A stretch of 64,000 nt of DNA from Niabella soli DSM 19437 (GCF_000243115.2 NZ_CP007035.1:248001-312000), one strand, 5' to 3'. Counted from the stretch's first letter, positions 9,662 through 19,136 are shown. Translations and numbers: made by a program. The notes: generated by a model not told the origin, from the letters alone.

Positions 9662-9818
9662 TACAGCCTTTTTATTACGTTATGGTAGGGTGCGTCAATC
9701 CCAGCGAAAGTAAGACAGAAATTGCACTTTTAAGATTTAATCTGCAATGAAATACTATGTTCCCCATTGATGGGGCATATAAAAGTTGCCTGCCCCGGAC
9801 GGGCAGTTTAGGCACAGC

Positions 9819-11345
9819 TTAATTAATAACGGCGCCCACCCCGGGGATTTTTGAATTGAGATTGGTACTGTTTACTACTGCATCGCCCAGCGCGGCTTTG
9901 TAGAAATTATTTGAATTAACAGTGATCTTTGTATCAGACATATCGTTGATCAATTCCGCATCATTGTTTGCGAATGCAAGGTTGTTGTAAAACTCCAAGG
10001 TTCCATAAGTATTGTAAAGATCCAGCAGTCTGCCGGGAAATGAACTAAGGCTGGTGTTCATCTGGCCTGCGGTATTATTATATACTTTTGCATTGGCGGG
10101 TTTAAAAAGCGGGCTTGCCTTTACATAAGGAGGTACTTGAACCTCAAAGGCGCTGTATTTACGGCTGTTGTACACTATATTGTTGTAGATCTCGACTGTT
10201 TTGGGAGACGATACACTATAAAGCCAGGCCCTTATAGCATTGCCCTGATGGTTTTTTACGGTGTTATTGTAAAATTTACCATTGCCGGAAAGCATAAAGA
10301 TCCCGTTGTGATTGTCATTTTGGCTATTAATATTGTTGATAAGATTATCGTGTACATTATAGTCTTCACAAGCGCCCAGGGAAACCACGATCCCGATTCC
10401 CGGAGAATTGATGCAACTGATATGTCCTACCTCAACGTTCCTTAAAAGACCAGTGAAATTGCTGTTGCTGATATCGCCGGGCAGATTGATAAAGGTGTTA
10501 ATGTTTTCTCCGTCAAGGTTGAGGAAAGCAATATTGGAACGGTAGGATTGGGCCGAGCCGTCGTACACCAGTTTATCCAGGTCATTATAATAGATTACGT
10601 AATCCCCAATATTCTTAAACAGCATATTTTGAAGGGTGAAATTATTGATGGAGCCCGATAATTCAACGGCTCTGTATGCACTGTTGGTAAAAGCAAATCC
10701 TCTGTCCGTAGGAGAAGTTCCTGCACCCGAAACGGTAACATTATTTAAATTGGACAGCCGTAGCCATCCTCCGCCGTTTAATGTGACTAATCCGCTGTTG
10801 GAAAAAGTAACTCGGATCCCATTGGGGACGGTTACATTTTTAATGGTGATGCTGCTATAGAGACCACCTTTTATTTGCACGATATCACCATTTTGGAAAT
10901 TGTATTTTGCGCCGTTCACAACAAAATTGTTTCCATCAATAGATAGGTCGCCCGCACCGATCCCCACAGTGATTATTCTTCCATTTGTTATGGGCGGGGG
11001 AGGGGGGGCTGCGGGAGTGCCACTGCCACCACTGCCGCCACTGCCTGGGTTGTTCACTTTTGCTAATGAATCTGCAATGCGGGTCGAATCAGCAATACGT
11101 ATAGAATCTGAGCGCAGCAAGGAATCTTTGATCTTGGTTGAATCTGTTTTTAAAGAATCGCTGATTTTGCCATTGTCGTGTATTTTAACGGAATCTATAA
11201 CCTTGCCCGGCAACCCGCGATCCGGAACTTCATTATTGTCCAATGTTGAAGATTTTTTACAACTAAAAAAAATAACACAGCTAATGAATGACGATAACAA
11301 AGGGATATAAAACTTGCTTTTGCGAAGAATAGATAATGTAAGCAC
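9819..11345 (-). CDS. Parallel beta-helix lipoprotein A
   Basis: A 508-residue lipoprotein. The signal segment ends FISCVIFFSC with a lipobox Cys followed by Lys-Lys. Residues about 45-95 are a low-complexity linker built on repeats of the form (K/R)I(A/K)DS, then a Gly-Ser and a Pro run. From about 120 on, Asn-rich turns such as NGRIITVG, FTLQNMLFKNIGDYVIYYNDLD and VEIYNNIVYNSRKYSAF indicate a right-handed beta-helix of the pectate-lyase/PbH1 type, which binds or cleaves polysaccharides. Its C-terminal half is nearly identical to that of the neighbour at 11740, while the N-terminal half and linker differ. Substrate unknown. Confidence 0.8.
   Translation of the reverse strand: MLTLSILRKSKFYIPLLSSFISCVIFFSCKKSSTLDNNEVPDRGLPGKVIDSVKIHDNGKISDSLKTDSTKIKDSLLRSDSIRIADSTRIADSLAKVNNPGSGGSGGSGTPAAPPPPPITNGRIITVGIGAGDLSIDGNNFVVNGAKYNFQNGDIVQIKGGLYSSITIKNVTVPNGIRVTFSNSGLVTLNGGGWLRLSNLNNVTVSGAGTSPTDRGFAFTNSAYRAVELSGSINNFTLQNMLFKNIGDYVIYYNDLDKLVYDGSAQSYRSNIAFLNLDGENINTFINLPGDISNSNFTGLLRNVEVGHISCINSPGIGIVVSLGACEDYNVHDNLINNINSQNDNHNGIFMLSGNGKFYNNTVKNHQGNAIRAWLYSVSSPKTVEIYNNIVYNSRKYSAFEVQVPPYVKASPLFKPANAKVYNNTAGQMNTSLSSFPGRLLDLYNTYGTLEFYNNLAFANNDAELINDMSDTKITVNSNNFYKAALGDAVVNSTNLNSKIPGVGAVIN
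9916..10634. repeat. 719-bp near-perfect direct repeat, copy 1
   Basis: Read base by base, this tract shows no difference from 11840-12558 (constant offset 1924). Flanking bases differ: 9905 and 9915 on one side and 10635 on the other are the first mismatches. It covers the beta-helix core of lipoprotein A. Confidence 0.9.
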
Positions 11346-11739
11346 TTGTCTTATTTAAAAATTAAAAATAGAGCGTCAAAAAATTTAATACAAACCAGTA
11401 AGGCTATATGTTATTCTTTATATATGTATAAATCCCTACTTATATTTTATTATGCTATAGCAGTCCAAATCCCATGCCAATTATTAAAAAAAATAATAAT
11501 TCGAATTATTTTTACATATGTATACTGCAATAAATATAATTGTGCTATAAAAATAGCAGGCAGAAGAATGGTTTATCGGATTTTCAGATTTTATAACCAG
11601 ATAAGTTGTTTAATGCGGGCTCTATGTTTTGGTTGAAATAACAGGGATTTGTAAAATCTTATTTCTAAAAACAACTGTGATCCTTGCAAAACGAATCAAA
11701 TGGTAGTTTAATCCAAACGCCTGCGTTGGACTAGTATTA
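11346..11739. other. Gene-free AT-rich gap between the two beta-helix genes
   Basis: This 394-bp stretch holds no convincing gene on either strand. It is very AT-rich and should contain the promoter of lipoprotein A (minus strand). I see no exact TAnnTTTG box close to the 11345 start and no strong terminator hairpin. Confidence 0.4.
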
Positions 11740-13095
11740 TTAAAATGCGGCAGTGGCGCCCACCCCGGGGATTTTCGAATTTAGATTGGTACTGTTTACT
11801 ACGGCATCGCCCAGCGCGGCTTTGTAGACATTATTTGAGTTAACAGTGATCTTTGTATCAGACATATCGTTGATCAATTCCGCATCATTGTTTGCGAATG
11901 CAAGGTTGTTGTAAAACTCCAAGGTTCCATAAGTATTGTAAAGATCCAGCAGTCTGCCGGGAAATGAACTAAGGCTGGTGTTCATCTGGCCTGCGGTATT
12001 ATTATATACTTTTGCATTGGCGGGTTTAAAAAGCGGGCTTGCCTTTACATAAGGAGGTACTTGAACCTCAAAGGCGCTGTATTTACGGCTGTTGTACACT
12101 ATATTGTTGTAGATCTCGACTGTTTTGGGAGACGATACACTATAAAGCCAGGCCCTTATAGCATTGCCCTGATGGTTTTTTACGGTGTTATTGTAAAATT
12201 TACCATTGCCGGAAAGCATAAAGATCCCGTTGTGATTGTCATTTTGGCTATTAATATTGTTGATAAGATTATCGTGTACATTATAGTCTTCACAAGCGCC
12301 CAGGGAAACCACGATCCCGATTCCCGGAGAATTGATGCAACTGATATGTCCTACCTCAACGTTCCTTAAAAGACCAGTGAAATTGCTGTTGCTGATATCG
12401 CCGGGCAGATTGATAAAGGTGTTAATGTTTTCTCCGTCAAGGTTGAGGAAAGCAATATTGGAACGGTAGGATTGGGCCGAGCCGTCGTACACCAGTTTAT
12501 CCAGGTCATTATAATAGATTACGTAATCCCCAATATTCTTAAACAGCATATTTTGAAGCGTAAAATTGTTGATGGTTCCCTCAAGAATAACTGCCCGGTA
12601 AGAATTGTTTAGAAACGCAAATCCCCTGCTCATACCATTCACACCGCCGCCGCTTACGGTAACATTATTTAAATTCGATAATGTCAGCATTTTATCTGTT
12701 CCGTCAAGGCTGATCAATCCCGCGTTTGCAATGGTTACCCGGTTGCCGTCAGGAACAGAGATATTTTGAACGGAAATAGAATTGTAGGAGCCTCCCTGAA
12801 TTTTTATGCTATCGCCATTTTGTAAATTCATTTTTGCACCATTCATCACGAAGTTATTTCCGTCAATAAGAAGATCTCCCGATCCTTTGCCTACAAGGAA
12901 AGTTCTCCCCTGTGGGGTTACTGTTACTGGTGGGGCAGGCACCACCGGTTGGGTAGTTGTTGAGGAATCAGCTTTAGGCGGATGGTTTGCCGCAAGCATA
13001 TTACCCCCTTTATTGCAGGCGAACGAAAAAGCCGTTAAAAGGAAAATAGCAAACAAATTAATTTTTGAAAAAGAATAAATTGTACGTGAAGACAT
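11740..13095 (-). CDS. Parallel beta-helix lipoprotein B
   Basis: A 451-residue paralogue of lipoprotein A. Signal peptide with lipobox ending AFSFAC followed by Asn-Lys, so probably lipid-anchored. The linker is shorter (about residues 30-60, Pro and Thr rich) and lacks the DS repeats of copy A. The region GRTFLVGKGSGDLLIDGNNFVMNGAK opens the beta-helix. From FTLQNMLFKNIGDY on, the sequence is almost identical to copy A, differing by few residues up to the end. Lies upstream of copy A on the same strand; the pair arose by tandem duplication. Catalytic activity cannot be read from the sequence. Confidence 0.8.
   Translation of the reverse strand: MSSRTIYSFSKINLFAIFLLTAFSFACNKGGNMLAANHPPKADSSTTTQPVVPAPPVTVTPQGRTFLVGKGSGDLLIDGNNFVMNGAKMNLQNGDSIKIQGGSYNSISVQNISVPDGNRVTIANAGLISLDGTDKMLTLSNLNNVTVSGGGVNGMSRGFAFLNNSYRAVILEGTINNFTLQNMLFKNIGDYVIYYNDLDKLVYDGSAQSYRSNIAFLNLDGENINTFINLPGDISNSNFTGLLRNVEVGHISCINSPGIGIVVSLGACEDYNVHDNLINNINSQNDNHNGIFMLSGNGKFYNNTVKNHQGNAIRAWLYSVSSPKTVEIYNNIVYNSRKYSAFEVQVPPYVKASPLFKPANAKVYNNTAGQMNTSLSSFPGRLLDLYNTYGTLEFYNNLAFANNDAELINDMSDTKITVNSNNVYKAALGDAVVNSTNLNSKIPGVGATAAF
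11840..12558. repeat. 719-bp near-perfect direct repeat, copy 2
   Basis: Partner of 9916-10634, inside lipoprotein B. The sharp ends of identity inside two otherwise diverged genes suggest recent gene conversion rather than recent duplication of whole genes. Confidence 0.9.
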
Positions 13096-13443
13096 TTGCT
13101 TAAATTATTGATTTTGAATGCAAAGGAACGAGAACCTTCCGATGATTCTTAGAAAAAACATATTAATAATTTTTCTAAACGGTGCAAAATTATCATTTAT
13201 TGTCTTAACTGGAAATTATTTTTTTATAATATAATTAATATACTGATTCTAAACTAGATGTAATTATACAAAATATTTCGAAAAATGTGGCATCCGGCAC
13301 CAGATAATTTAACAAAACGGTATTACGCTTTAACAAACAGTATTACCCTTAAAACGACTATCTTCGTGGTGGTAGTGCTTAACCGGTATAAAACACTGGT
13401 ATTTAAATAAGCCCGTATAACTACACCAAATTATTAACGCATT
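13096..13443. other. Divergent promoter region
   Basis: A 348-bp AT-rich region between divergently read genes. It must contain promoters for lipoprotein B (leftward) and the ATP-grasp gene (rightward). The box TATCTTCG near 13359 is one base off the TAnnTTTG consensus and reads toward the ATP-grasp gene, but it is about 80 bp from the start. No gene seen. Confidence 0.35.
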
Positions 13444-14604
13444 ATGTCTTCGGTGCTGATTGTTTGCAGGGGGAATTGGGATACCTGCACTGAAATTCCA
13501 TATATCCTGAAAAAAGGGGGCTACAGTAGGGTTGATATATATTGTTCTGATCAGTCTTGGTTGATCTGTAATAAATTTTATGATACATGGTATAAAAGCG
13601 AAACCAGTGATCAAAAGTTTATAGAAGGTCTCCGGGGCGTTTTGAATCAACACCCATATGATTGGGTAATTCTTGGAGATGAGATTGCGCTCAATTTATT
13701 TAATCACGAAATAAAGACGGATAGTGAATTCCTGAAAATTATGCCGCTTACAAAGCCGGAACACCGGTGGGTATTGTCTTCGAAGATCGGATTATCCAGG
13801 TTTTGTAAAAAAAATAACATTCCTTGTCCTGGATACCAGGTATATGGTAAGGAAAGTGATTGTGAGAAAATAAAAAATGATCTTCGTTTTCCGGTTGTTA
13901 TTAAGGCTGATTTTGGATGGGGTGGGGACGGCATGTTCATTTCCGAAACATATGACACTTTTGTTAGGGCGATTCATAAACTTCCAGTACATAAGCATGT
14001 CCTGGTGCAGGAATATATTGAGGGCACCGAATTTCCTGTAGAAGCCCTGTTTTCCAATGGGAAGCTGCTAATGTACCAAACTTCATCAATCAGAAAGTTC
14101 AGCGGCCACCGGTTTTCGTTCACTACCCAGCGGGATTATTTTCCCTGCCCTGACCTTAAGGATTATTTGGAAGACCTGGGTGAAAAACTTGGCCTGAACG
14201 GGTTTACTAGCATCGGTTATATGTTTGATCCCCGGGACGGGACCTATAATTTAATTGAAGTAGATATGCGCCCTAATTCCTGGACGGCGATGGGCCGCTT
14301 TTTATCTCCGGACCTGCTGGACGCCATTCGTTATTTATCGGAGAAAAACCCTGCAGTGCCCTTTCAGCAAAAGGGGATGAAAAACAAAACAAAACACCTG
14401 GCTTTGTTTTATAAAGATTTCCGGAGAGCTTACTGGGAAAAAGATTGGAAAACTGTTGTCTGGTGGATCTTTGATGTTAAGGGTTTCTGGCGGTACATAC
14501 CCTTCTATGATTCTAAATTATTGAGAAAAGTGACTTTCAGTATTTTTAATGAAATTTTTCTCGCCTACAAGGCTAAATATTTCCCCAGAAAAACCAAACC
14601 CTAG
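13444..14604 (+). CDS. ATP-grasp domain enzyme
   Basis: A 386-residue soluble ATP-grasp protein, a family that joins a carboxylate to an amine or thiol through an acyl-phosphate. A Rossmann-like start (SSVLIVCRGNWDTCTEIPYIL) leads to the ATP-grasp core: FPVVIKADFGWGGDGMFI (glycine-rich ATP loop), VLVQEYIEGTEFPVEALF, and YNLIEVDMRPNSW, where Glu, Asp and Asn would bind magnesium. The C-terminal 60 residues are basic. It resembles ATP-grasp genes found in cell-envelope clusters. The substrate cannot be named. Its stop overlaps the stop of the convergent glycoside hydrolase by 4 bp. Confidence 0.82.
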   Translation: MSSVLIVCRGNWDTCTEIPYILKKGGYSRVDIYCSDQSWLICNKFYDTWYKSETSDQKFIEGLRGVLNQHPYDWVILGDEIALNLFNHEIKTDSEFLKIMPLTKPEHRWVLSSKIGLSRFCKKNNIPCPGYQVYGKESDCEKIKNDLRFPVVIKADFGWGGDGMFISETYDTFVRAIHKLPVHKHVLVQEYIEGTEFPVEALFSNGKLLMYQTSSIRKFSGHRFSFTTQRDYFPCPDLKDYLEDLGEKLGLNGFTSIGYMFDPRDGTYNLIEVDMRPNSWTAMGRFLSPDLLDAIRYLSEKNPAVPFQQKGMKNKTKHLALFYKDFRRAYWEKDWKTVVWWIFDVKGFWRYIPFYDSKLLRKVTFSIFNEIFLAYKAKYFPRKTKP

Positions 14605-16193
14605 TTGATAGCATCTGTCTGAAGGAAAACAGGTTTTTCCGAAACATCAAAATGTACAGTTCCCTGGCTGATCGTCAGGCTTTGCGTTGTGCCCTGGTTA
14701 CTACCCGGTACCAATGAAGTTAATTGTGCACTTTTTGCCGCAGGGATGGATAGGGTATAGCCCGGCACCTTATAATCTTTACTGGTTTTTGCCCAAACTA
14801 CATATACTCCTTTTGAAGAGGCCACATCCTTAAATTTATAAACAAGTACATTAGGGTCGGTTGAATTTTGAGATCCCATAAAATGCATATTTGTTAAAAC
14901 ATTCTTTAAGGTATAAACATAATACCAGGATTTTTTGGGAGTAAAATCTCCTTTAGGACCCATCAGACCAGTGCTCGAAAACCAGGTTTTATTATTGGGA
15001 TCATAATCTCTCGACATATACATTTGAGCCCGGTCAACACCGGCCGCCGCAAAGGCAAGATAAGCGCGTACCAGCCAGATAGCCTGTATTTCCTGCATAT
15101 CCATGGATCCGATAGGAGGGGGCGCCAACACAGATTGCGGATTCGTGTCCCAGCCAAATTCAGAAACCCATACTTCTTTGCCGGGAAGGTTCTGATCCCG
15201 ATAGGCTACAACGGCTGCCAGCTTTTCTTTAAAACGGGCGTCTTCGGGGCTTAGTGCAGGACCGCCGCCCTGCCAGCTCTGCCCATCTTTAAAGGCATAA
15301 ATATGAAAGTTTAAAACGTCGGCGGCAAATTGTTTATCCTTCCGGTTCGCTTCAAACCAGGACTTCATCCGCTTAATGTAATTGATATCTACGTTGGAAA
15401 GCCCGCCCATTACCAGTTTTAGCGAGGGGTCAGCGTTTTTAATGCCGTATTGCTTGCCAAATTTGTTCAGGGTATTGCAGTGACCGTCATAATCGGCGCT
15501 GGCCATAGCGGCGTATTCTTCGGGGAGAAATTCGGCATCGCGCCCGCTCCAGTTTTTATCCTGCTCATTCCAGTCTTCAATATAATTCAGGTAATTTAGT
15601 CCCGAAAGCCTGGGTTGACCTGCGGCCAGTAAAAGATTCGCATCCGGAACCTTAACGCTTCCATATCGTGCAGCGAACTGGTATAGATGATTTGCTTTTG
15701 CATAATAGGAATAAGGCGATGTGGGGTCTGCACCAATTGCGTCCAATGGTTTATTGTCTGAGTTATAATCGCCGCTATGCGGCAACCAGTTCACGGATCC
15801 TTGCAAACAGGGAGCCACCTGAACATTGTTTTGTTTTAAACCCTGGTAAAAATCATCAAAACTCCACCCCGGATAACTGGGGGCAAATTTTATTTGATTG
15901 TTAGGAAAGCCGGGATAGTTACTGGCGCCATCACCTTCATCCCAGGCCCAGTTATGGTATTCCCGTATAAATCCGACAGCCGCTAATTTATCTACCGGGT
16001 CGTCAATAAATGCATTTGCCCCGATAAAACGATCCATTGTTGTAACGGTGGTCCCGGGACCTACTGAGTCATTTCCAGCCGGAACTCCGGGAGCAGGCGC
16101 TCCTCCTTTAGTTTCTTCTCCTGAGCCTCTGTGGCAAGAGAATAAAAGGATGGTAACAAGACTCAAGACCAGCAGCGGTTTGTTGGTTTTCAT
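14601..16193 (-). CDS. Glycoside hydrolase-like lipoprotein (clan GH-A fold)
   Basis: A 530-residue lipoprotein with lipobox ending ILLFSC (Cys20) and a Gly/Pro-rich linker to about residue 50. The body reads as a TIM-barrel retaining glycosidase: YIEDWNEQDKNW supplies a likely acid/base Glu210 (the WNE pattern), and VWVSEFGWDT supplies a likely nucleophile Glu345. Conserved-looking FIGANAF and EYHNW motifs near the start fit GH39- or GH5-like enzymes, but the exact family is not certain. The C-terminus (about 440-530) looks like a small beta domain. It is convergent with the ATP-grasp gene and likely acts on surface or external glycans. Confidence 0.75.
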   Translation of the reverse strand: MKTNKPLLVLSLVTILLFSCHRGSGEETKGGAPAPGVPAGNDSVGPGTTVTTMDRFIGANAFIDDPVDKLAAVGFIREYHNWAWDEGDGASNYPGFPNNQIKFAPSYPGWSFDDFYQGLKQNNVQVAPCLQGSVNWLPHSGDYNSDNKPLDAIGADPTSPYSYYAKANHLYQFAARYGSVKVPDANLLLAAGQPRLSGLNYLNYIEDWNEQDKNWSGRDAEFLPEEYAAMASADYDGHCNTLNKFGKQYGIKNADPSLKLVMGGLSNVDINYIKRMKSWFEANRKDKQFAADVLNFHIYAFKDGQSWQGGGPALSPEDARFKEKLAAVVAYRDQNLPGKEVWVSEFGWDTNPQSVLAPPPIGSMDMQEIQAIWLVRAYLAFAAAGVDRAQMYMSRDYDPNNKTWFSSTGLMGPKGDFTPKKSWYYVYTLKNVLTNMHFMGSQNSTDPNVLVYKFKDVASSKGVYVVWAKTSKDYKVPGYTLSIPAAKSAQLTSLVPGSNQGTTQSLTISQGTVHFDVSEKPVFLQTDAIN

Positions 16194-16322
16194 ACCTAAA
16201 GTTAATGATTTTCTTTCGACCTATTATATTTTAGATATATATATGGAAGTGGCTCCAGGAAGTATTTTTGGCCGGCAGAGCTAAGTTGTGCGCTAAAAAA
16301 CGACCCCCTGTATTTCAATGGC

Positions 16323-17396
16323 TCATTGCTCCCTGCCCGTATACCTACTCCATTTTTCAATAACCTGCTCCATATCCTGGGGCAGGGGACTTTCAAACAG
16401 TATTTCCTGTTCCGTATCCGGATGTATAAACCCCAGCGTTTTGGCGTGCAATGCCTGTCTCGGGCACAGGGCGAAGCAGTTCTCCACAAATTGTTTGTAT
16501 TTGGTGTAAACGGTGCCCTTTACAATTTTGTCGCCGCCATAAAAATCATCATTAAAAAGCGGGTGGCCTATATATTTCATATGCACCCGTATCTGGTGGG
16601 TACGACCTGTTTCTAAGATACACTGCACCAGGGTTACATAGCCAAAGCGCTCCAACACTTTATAATGGGTAATAGCCTCCTTACCGTGCTCCCCCTCAGG
16701 ATAGGCCTCAAATAATTTGCGGAAACGCTGGTGCCGCCCCACATGGGCAATAATGGTTCCTTCATCAGCCTCCATATCGCCCCAAACGAGGGCAATGTAT
16801 TTCCGGCTTACGGTGTGGTCAAAAAATTGCTTCGCCAGGAAACGCATAGCGTGTTCCGTTTTGGCAAGCACCAGTAAGCCGCTGGTATTTTTATCGATGC
16901 GATGCACCAGGCCAAAACGGGGTAGGGTTGTTTCAGTAATAGCTGCGTTCTCCTGCTGCAGGTGATAGGCTACGCCGTTTAAAAGCGTGCCGTCGTAGTT
17001 GCCCGAACCTGGATGCACCACCATACCCGGCGTTTTATTAATGATCATAACGGCATCATCCTCGTATTCGATATTCAGGGGTATATTTTGCGGAACGATA
17101 TCGCTTTCATCCGGCGCAGTGTCTGTGTACACCACAATTTCCTGTGCGCCCTTTAACTTGTAATTGGGTTTTATTTCTTTGCCATCAACCAATACCATTT
17201 TATTATGGATGGCCTGCTGGATCTTGTTGCGGGTGGCCCCCTCAATCCGGTTCATCAGGTATTTGTCGATCCGGAAAGGCTCCTGTCCCTTATCCGTTTT
17301 GTATATAAACTTCTGGTACAGGGCATCGTTGCTTTCCGTTCCTTCCGTAAAATCCCCGGGTTCTTCCGCGCTGTTTATTAACATTGATTGATCCAT
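16323..17396 (-). CDS. RluA-family pseudouridine synthase
   Basis: About 357 residues with this start. An S4 RNA-binding domain (RIDKYLMNRIEGATRNKIQQ) precedes the catalytic domain, whose signature HRIDKNTSGLLVLAKT holds the catalytic Asp. ETGRTHQIRVHMKYIGHPL is the second conserved block. Best match is the RluD type, which modifies 23S rRNA, though specificity is not proven. The frame is open to 17516, but I prefer the ATG at 17396: a perfect TACCTTTG promoter box lies at 17406-17413, which would leave any upstream start untranscribed, and the upstream 40 residues do not look like the family. Confidence 0.9.
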   Translation of the reverse strand: MDQSMLINSAEEPGDFTEGTESNDALYQKFIYKTDKGQEPFRIDKYLMNRIEGATRNKIQQAIHNKMVLVDGKEIKPNYKLKGAQEIVVYTDTAPDESDIVPQNIPLNIEYEDDAVMIINKTPGMVVHPGSGNYDGTLLNGVAYHLQQENAAITETTLPRFGLVHRIDKNTSGLLVLAKTEHAMRFLAKQFFDHTVSRKYIALVWGDMEADEGTIIAHVGRHQRFRKLFEAYPEGEHGKEAITHYKVLERFGYVTLVQCILETGRTHQIRVHMKYIGHPLFNDDFYGGDKIVKGTVYTKYKQFVENCFALCPRQALHAKTLGFIHPDTEQEILFESPLPQDMEQVIEKWSRYTGREQ

Positions 17397-17405
17397 TGAT
17401 TCCGG

Positions 17406-17413
17406 CAAAGGTA
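17406..17413 (-). promoter_or_regulatory. TAnnTTTG promoter -7 box for the pseudouridine synthase
   Basis: On the minus strand the sequence reads TACCTTTG, an exact match to the Bacteroidota housekeeping -7 consensus, nine bases before the ATG at 17396. The mRNA would have almost no leader. An upstream TTTTA-type -33 element lies at suitable distance. Confidence 0.6.
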
Positions 17414-18184
17414 CTGCATCTGTCGTATCTTGTATTAAAAGACGAGCGCGTGAATTTGAAAGCTGCCATAAATCCTCCAGAGACGGACACAGTTCCATCG
17501 TTCTGCGTAGCAGCATGATTTAGGATACAATGAAAATGATCCACATAGATCAGCGGCCAAAAAGTCTCCCGGAGATTGCGCAGACTTCCGCAGAAGAAGG
17601 AAGTGTAATCCGCGCCGCGCCATCGGCTCCCGATTTATCGGGATGCGCGTCATGCTAAGCGCTAGATTCAATCTGCTGGAACTGCAACTACAACAGCATT
17701 TGAGCCATTCCCGCTCCGTTAGGAGCGTTGTGTTTATAGCAATCGCAATGGTATTTGTTCGGGCTGTTTACGCGGCCCCGCTGAGGCGGGAGAGCCGATG
17801 CGTTGCGTAGATGATCATGAATACTATAAACACGCGGCGCTTACAGCGCCTGAATCGTGTTCTTTATCTTGACGTACATGCGATTTATCGGGATGCGCAA
17901 ATCTGCGGGCCCCAAATGAACTTCCCACCAGAATGACTTTGTTGGGTTGGCGTTCGTGCAGGGTTAAAAAGTTTAAACAACTTTAATATCTTTGCCGATC
18001 AATTAGGTTATAAAAGGTGAAAGGGCTGCTCACAGAAGCCACAGATTTTCACAGAAAGGGTTCGTGACCTGGCGGAAAATTTAAAAAGCTTCTGTGTAAT
18101 TCTGATAAATCTGTGTAAACTAAAAATGTTATAAAGCCTAAAACGTCAGACATCAGACGTCAGACTTGAAACGGAATAGCGACA
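17414..18184. other. Long gene-free region with palindromes and word repeats
   Basis: About 770 bp without a credible gene; I looked for tRNA cloverleafs and saw none. It carries several small palindromes: TCCCGAT-TT-ATCGGGA at 17628-17643, CGCTCC-GTTA-GGAGCG at 17712-17727, and a GGCGC/GCGCC hairpin near 17834. The string CGATTTATCGGGATGCGC occurs twice (about 17631 and 17881). A heptamer array (CGTCAGA, CATCAGA, CGTCAGA) at 18144-18164 ends shortly before lipB. This looks like a landing zone of dispersed repeats. Confidence 0.6.
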
Positions 18185-18913
18185 ATGAACCAGGAAGTAT
18201 TTTTCGAAGATATAGGCGCCGTGCGTTATAAAGACGCCTGGGATTACCAGGAAAAATTATTGCAGGAAAATGTAGCCATTAAAACGACATTGCGCGAGGC
18301 GGAGGAGCGTGGTGAAACGATAAACGATAAACGACAAACGATAAATCATTTGCTGTTTGTAGAGCATCCGCATGTGTACACGCTGGGTAAGAGCGGGCAT
18401 ATTGAAAATGTTTTGCTGAGCGAGGAAAATCTCGCGAAGCGCGGGATCGATTTCTTCCGGATCAACCGGGGCGGGGATATTACCTATCATGGTCCCGGCC
18501 AGGTGGTGGGTTATCCCATTTTTGACCTGGAGCGGTTTTATACAGACATTGGCCGCTACCTGCGCAATATCGAAGAAGTGATCATCCGGACCATTGGGGA
18601 ATATGGTTTAAAAGGGGAGCGGTCTCCGGGCGAAACGGGGGTTTGGCTGGATCCCTTTATAAAAGGCCGTGAGCGGAAGATCTGCGCCATCGGGGTGCGC
18701 ACCAGCCGGTGGATCACCATGCATGGTTTTGCCCTGAATGTAAATACAGACCTGGATTATTTCAATTTTATTATCCCTTGCGGAATACAGAACAAACAGG
18801 TAACCTCTCTCCAAAAAGAATTGGGACGGAACGTGGCTATGGAAGAGGTAAAGCAAAAACTGCGGAATAATTTTGAAGCGGTGTTTGAAATTTCGTTAAA
18901 GAGCAACAAATGA
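18185..18913 (+). CDS. lipB: Octanoyl-[ACP]:protein N-octanoyltransferase LipB
   Basis: A 242-residue cytoplasmic enzyme that moves octanoyl from acyl carrier protein to lipoyl-domain lysines, the first step of lipoate synthesis. Visible marks: EHPHVYTLGKSG, the RGGDITYHGPGQ block (95-106), Lys165 in KICAIGV and the catalytic Cys199 in IIPCGI. Length and end fit the family. Residues 45-54 (TINDKRQTIN) are encoded by a degenerate 7-nt tandem repeat (18317-18344), an in-frame simple-sequence segment just before the conserved core. It stands alone; the aromatic operon starts about 100 bp later. Confidence 0.95.
   Translation: MNQEVFFEDIGAVRYKDAWDYQEKLLQENVAIKTTLREAEERGETINDKRQTINHLLFVEHPHVYTLGKSGHIENVLLSEENLAKRGIDFFRINRGGDITYHGPGQVVGYPIFDLERFYTDIGRYLRNIEEVIIRTIGEYGLKGERSPGETGVWLDPFIKGRERKICAIGVRTSRWITMHGFALNVNTDLDYFNFIIPCGIQNKQVTSLQKELGRNVAMEEVKQKLRNNFEAVFEISLKSNK
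18317..18344 (+). repeat. Heptamer repeat inside lipB
   Basis: Four 7-nt units, ACGATAA, ACGATAA, ACGACAA, ACGATAA, lie in frame within lipB. A gain or loss of one unit would shift the reading frame. Confidence 0.85.
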
Positions 18914-18998
18914 GCAATATTCTTATAAGTTATTCGATAACAACTGTTAGTTGTTGATTTTTTTTGAAAAAAATTTTTCTGATTTTAAAATTTCATTT

Positions 18999-19006
18999 TA
19001 TCTTTG
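18999..19006 (+). promoter_or_regulatory. TAnnTTTG promoter -7 box of the aromatic amino-acid operon
   Basis: TATCTTTG is an exact -7 consensus match ten bases before the leader-peptide ATG at 19017. The -33 element is weak (TTTTC about 20 bases upstream). Transcription should start near 19011-19014, just ahead of the leader peptide. Confidence 0.65.
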
Positions 19007-19016
19007 GCACTCAATT

Positions 19017-19100
19017 ATGAAATCAACAAGATTCTATACCTGGTTTTATTTTAGCTTTTTCTTTTTTGGAGCAAAGCCGGGTTCGCTTTTGTTGAAGTAA
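19017..19100 (+). CDS. Aromatic leader peptide of a Phe/Tyr attenuator
   Basis: A 27-codon open frame beginning MKSTRFYTWFYFSFFFFG. Ten of its first 17 residues are aromatic (seven Phe, two Tyr, one Trp), and it lies between an exact promoter box and a strong terminator in front of pheA. This is the layout of a transcription attenuator: with scarce charged tRNA-Phe or tRNA-Tyr the ribosome stalls on the aromatic codons. GCCGGG at 19076-19081, inside the leader, can pair with CCCGGC at 19139-19144, the left arm of the terminator, so a stalled ribosome would favour the antiterminator. The peptide itself probably has no other job. No homologue comparison was possible. Confidence 0.85.
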   Translation: MKSTRFYTWFYFSFFFFGAKPGSLLLK

Positions 19101-19136
19101 TTTAAATAGAAATAAAATCACTAGAAATAAAAGAAG

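Noticed and set aside
17397-17516. Forty-residue N-terminal extension of the RluA-type protein
   Set aside because: An exact promoter box lies inside it and the residues do not match the family.
17517-18184. Possible tRNA or small RNA in the long gap before lipB
   Set aside because: No cloverleaf, CCA-proximal pattern or consensus promoter was found; the hairpins are short dispersed palindromes.
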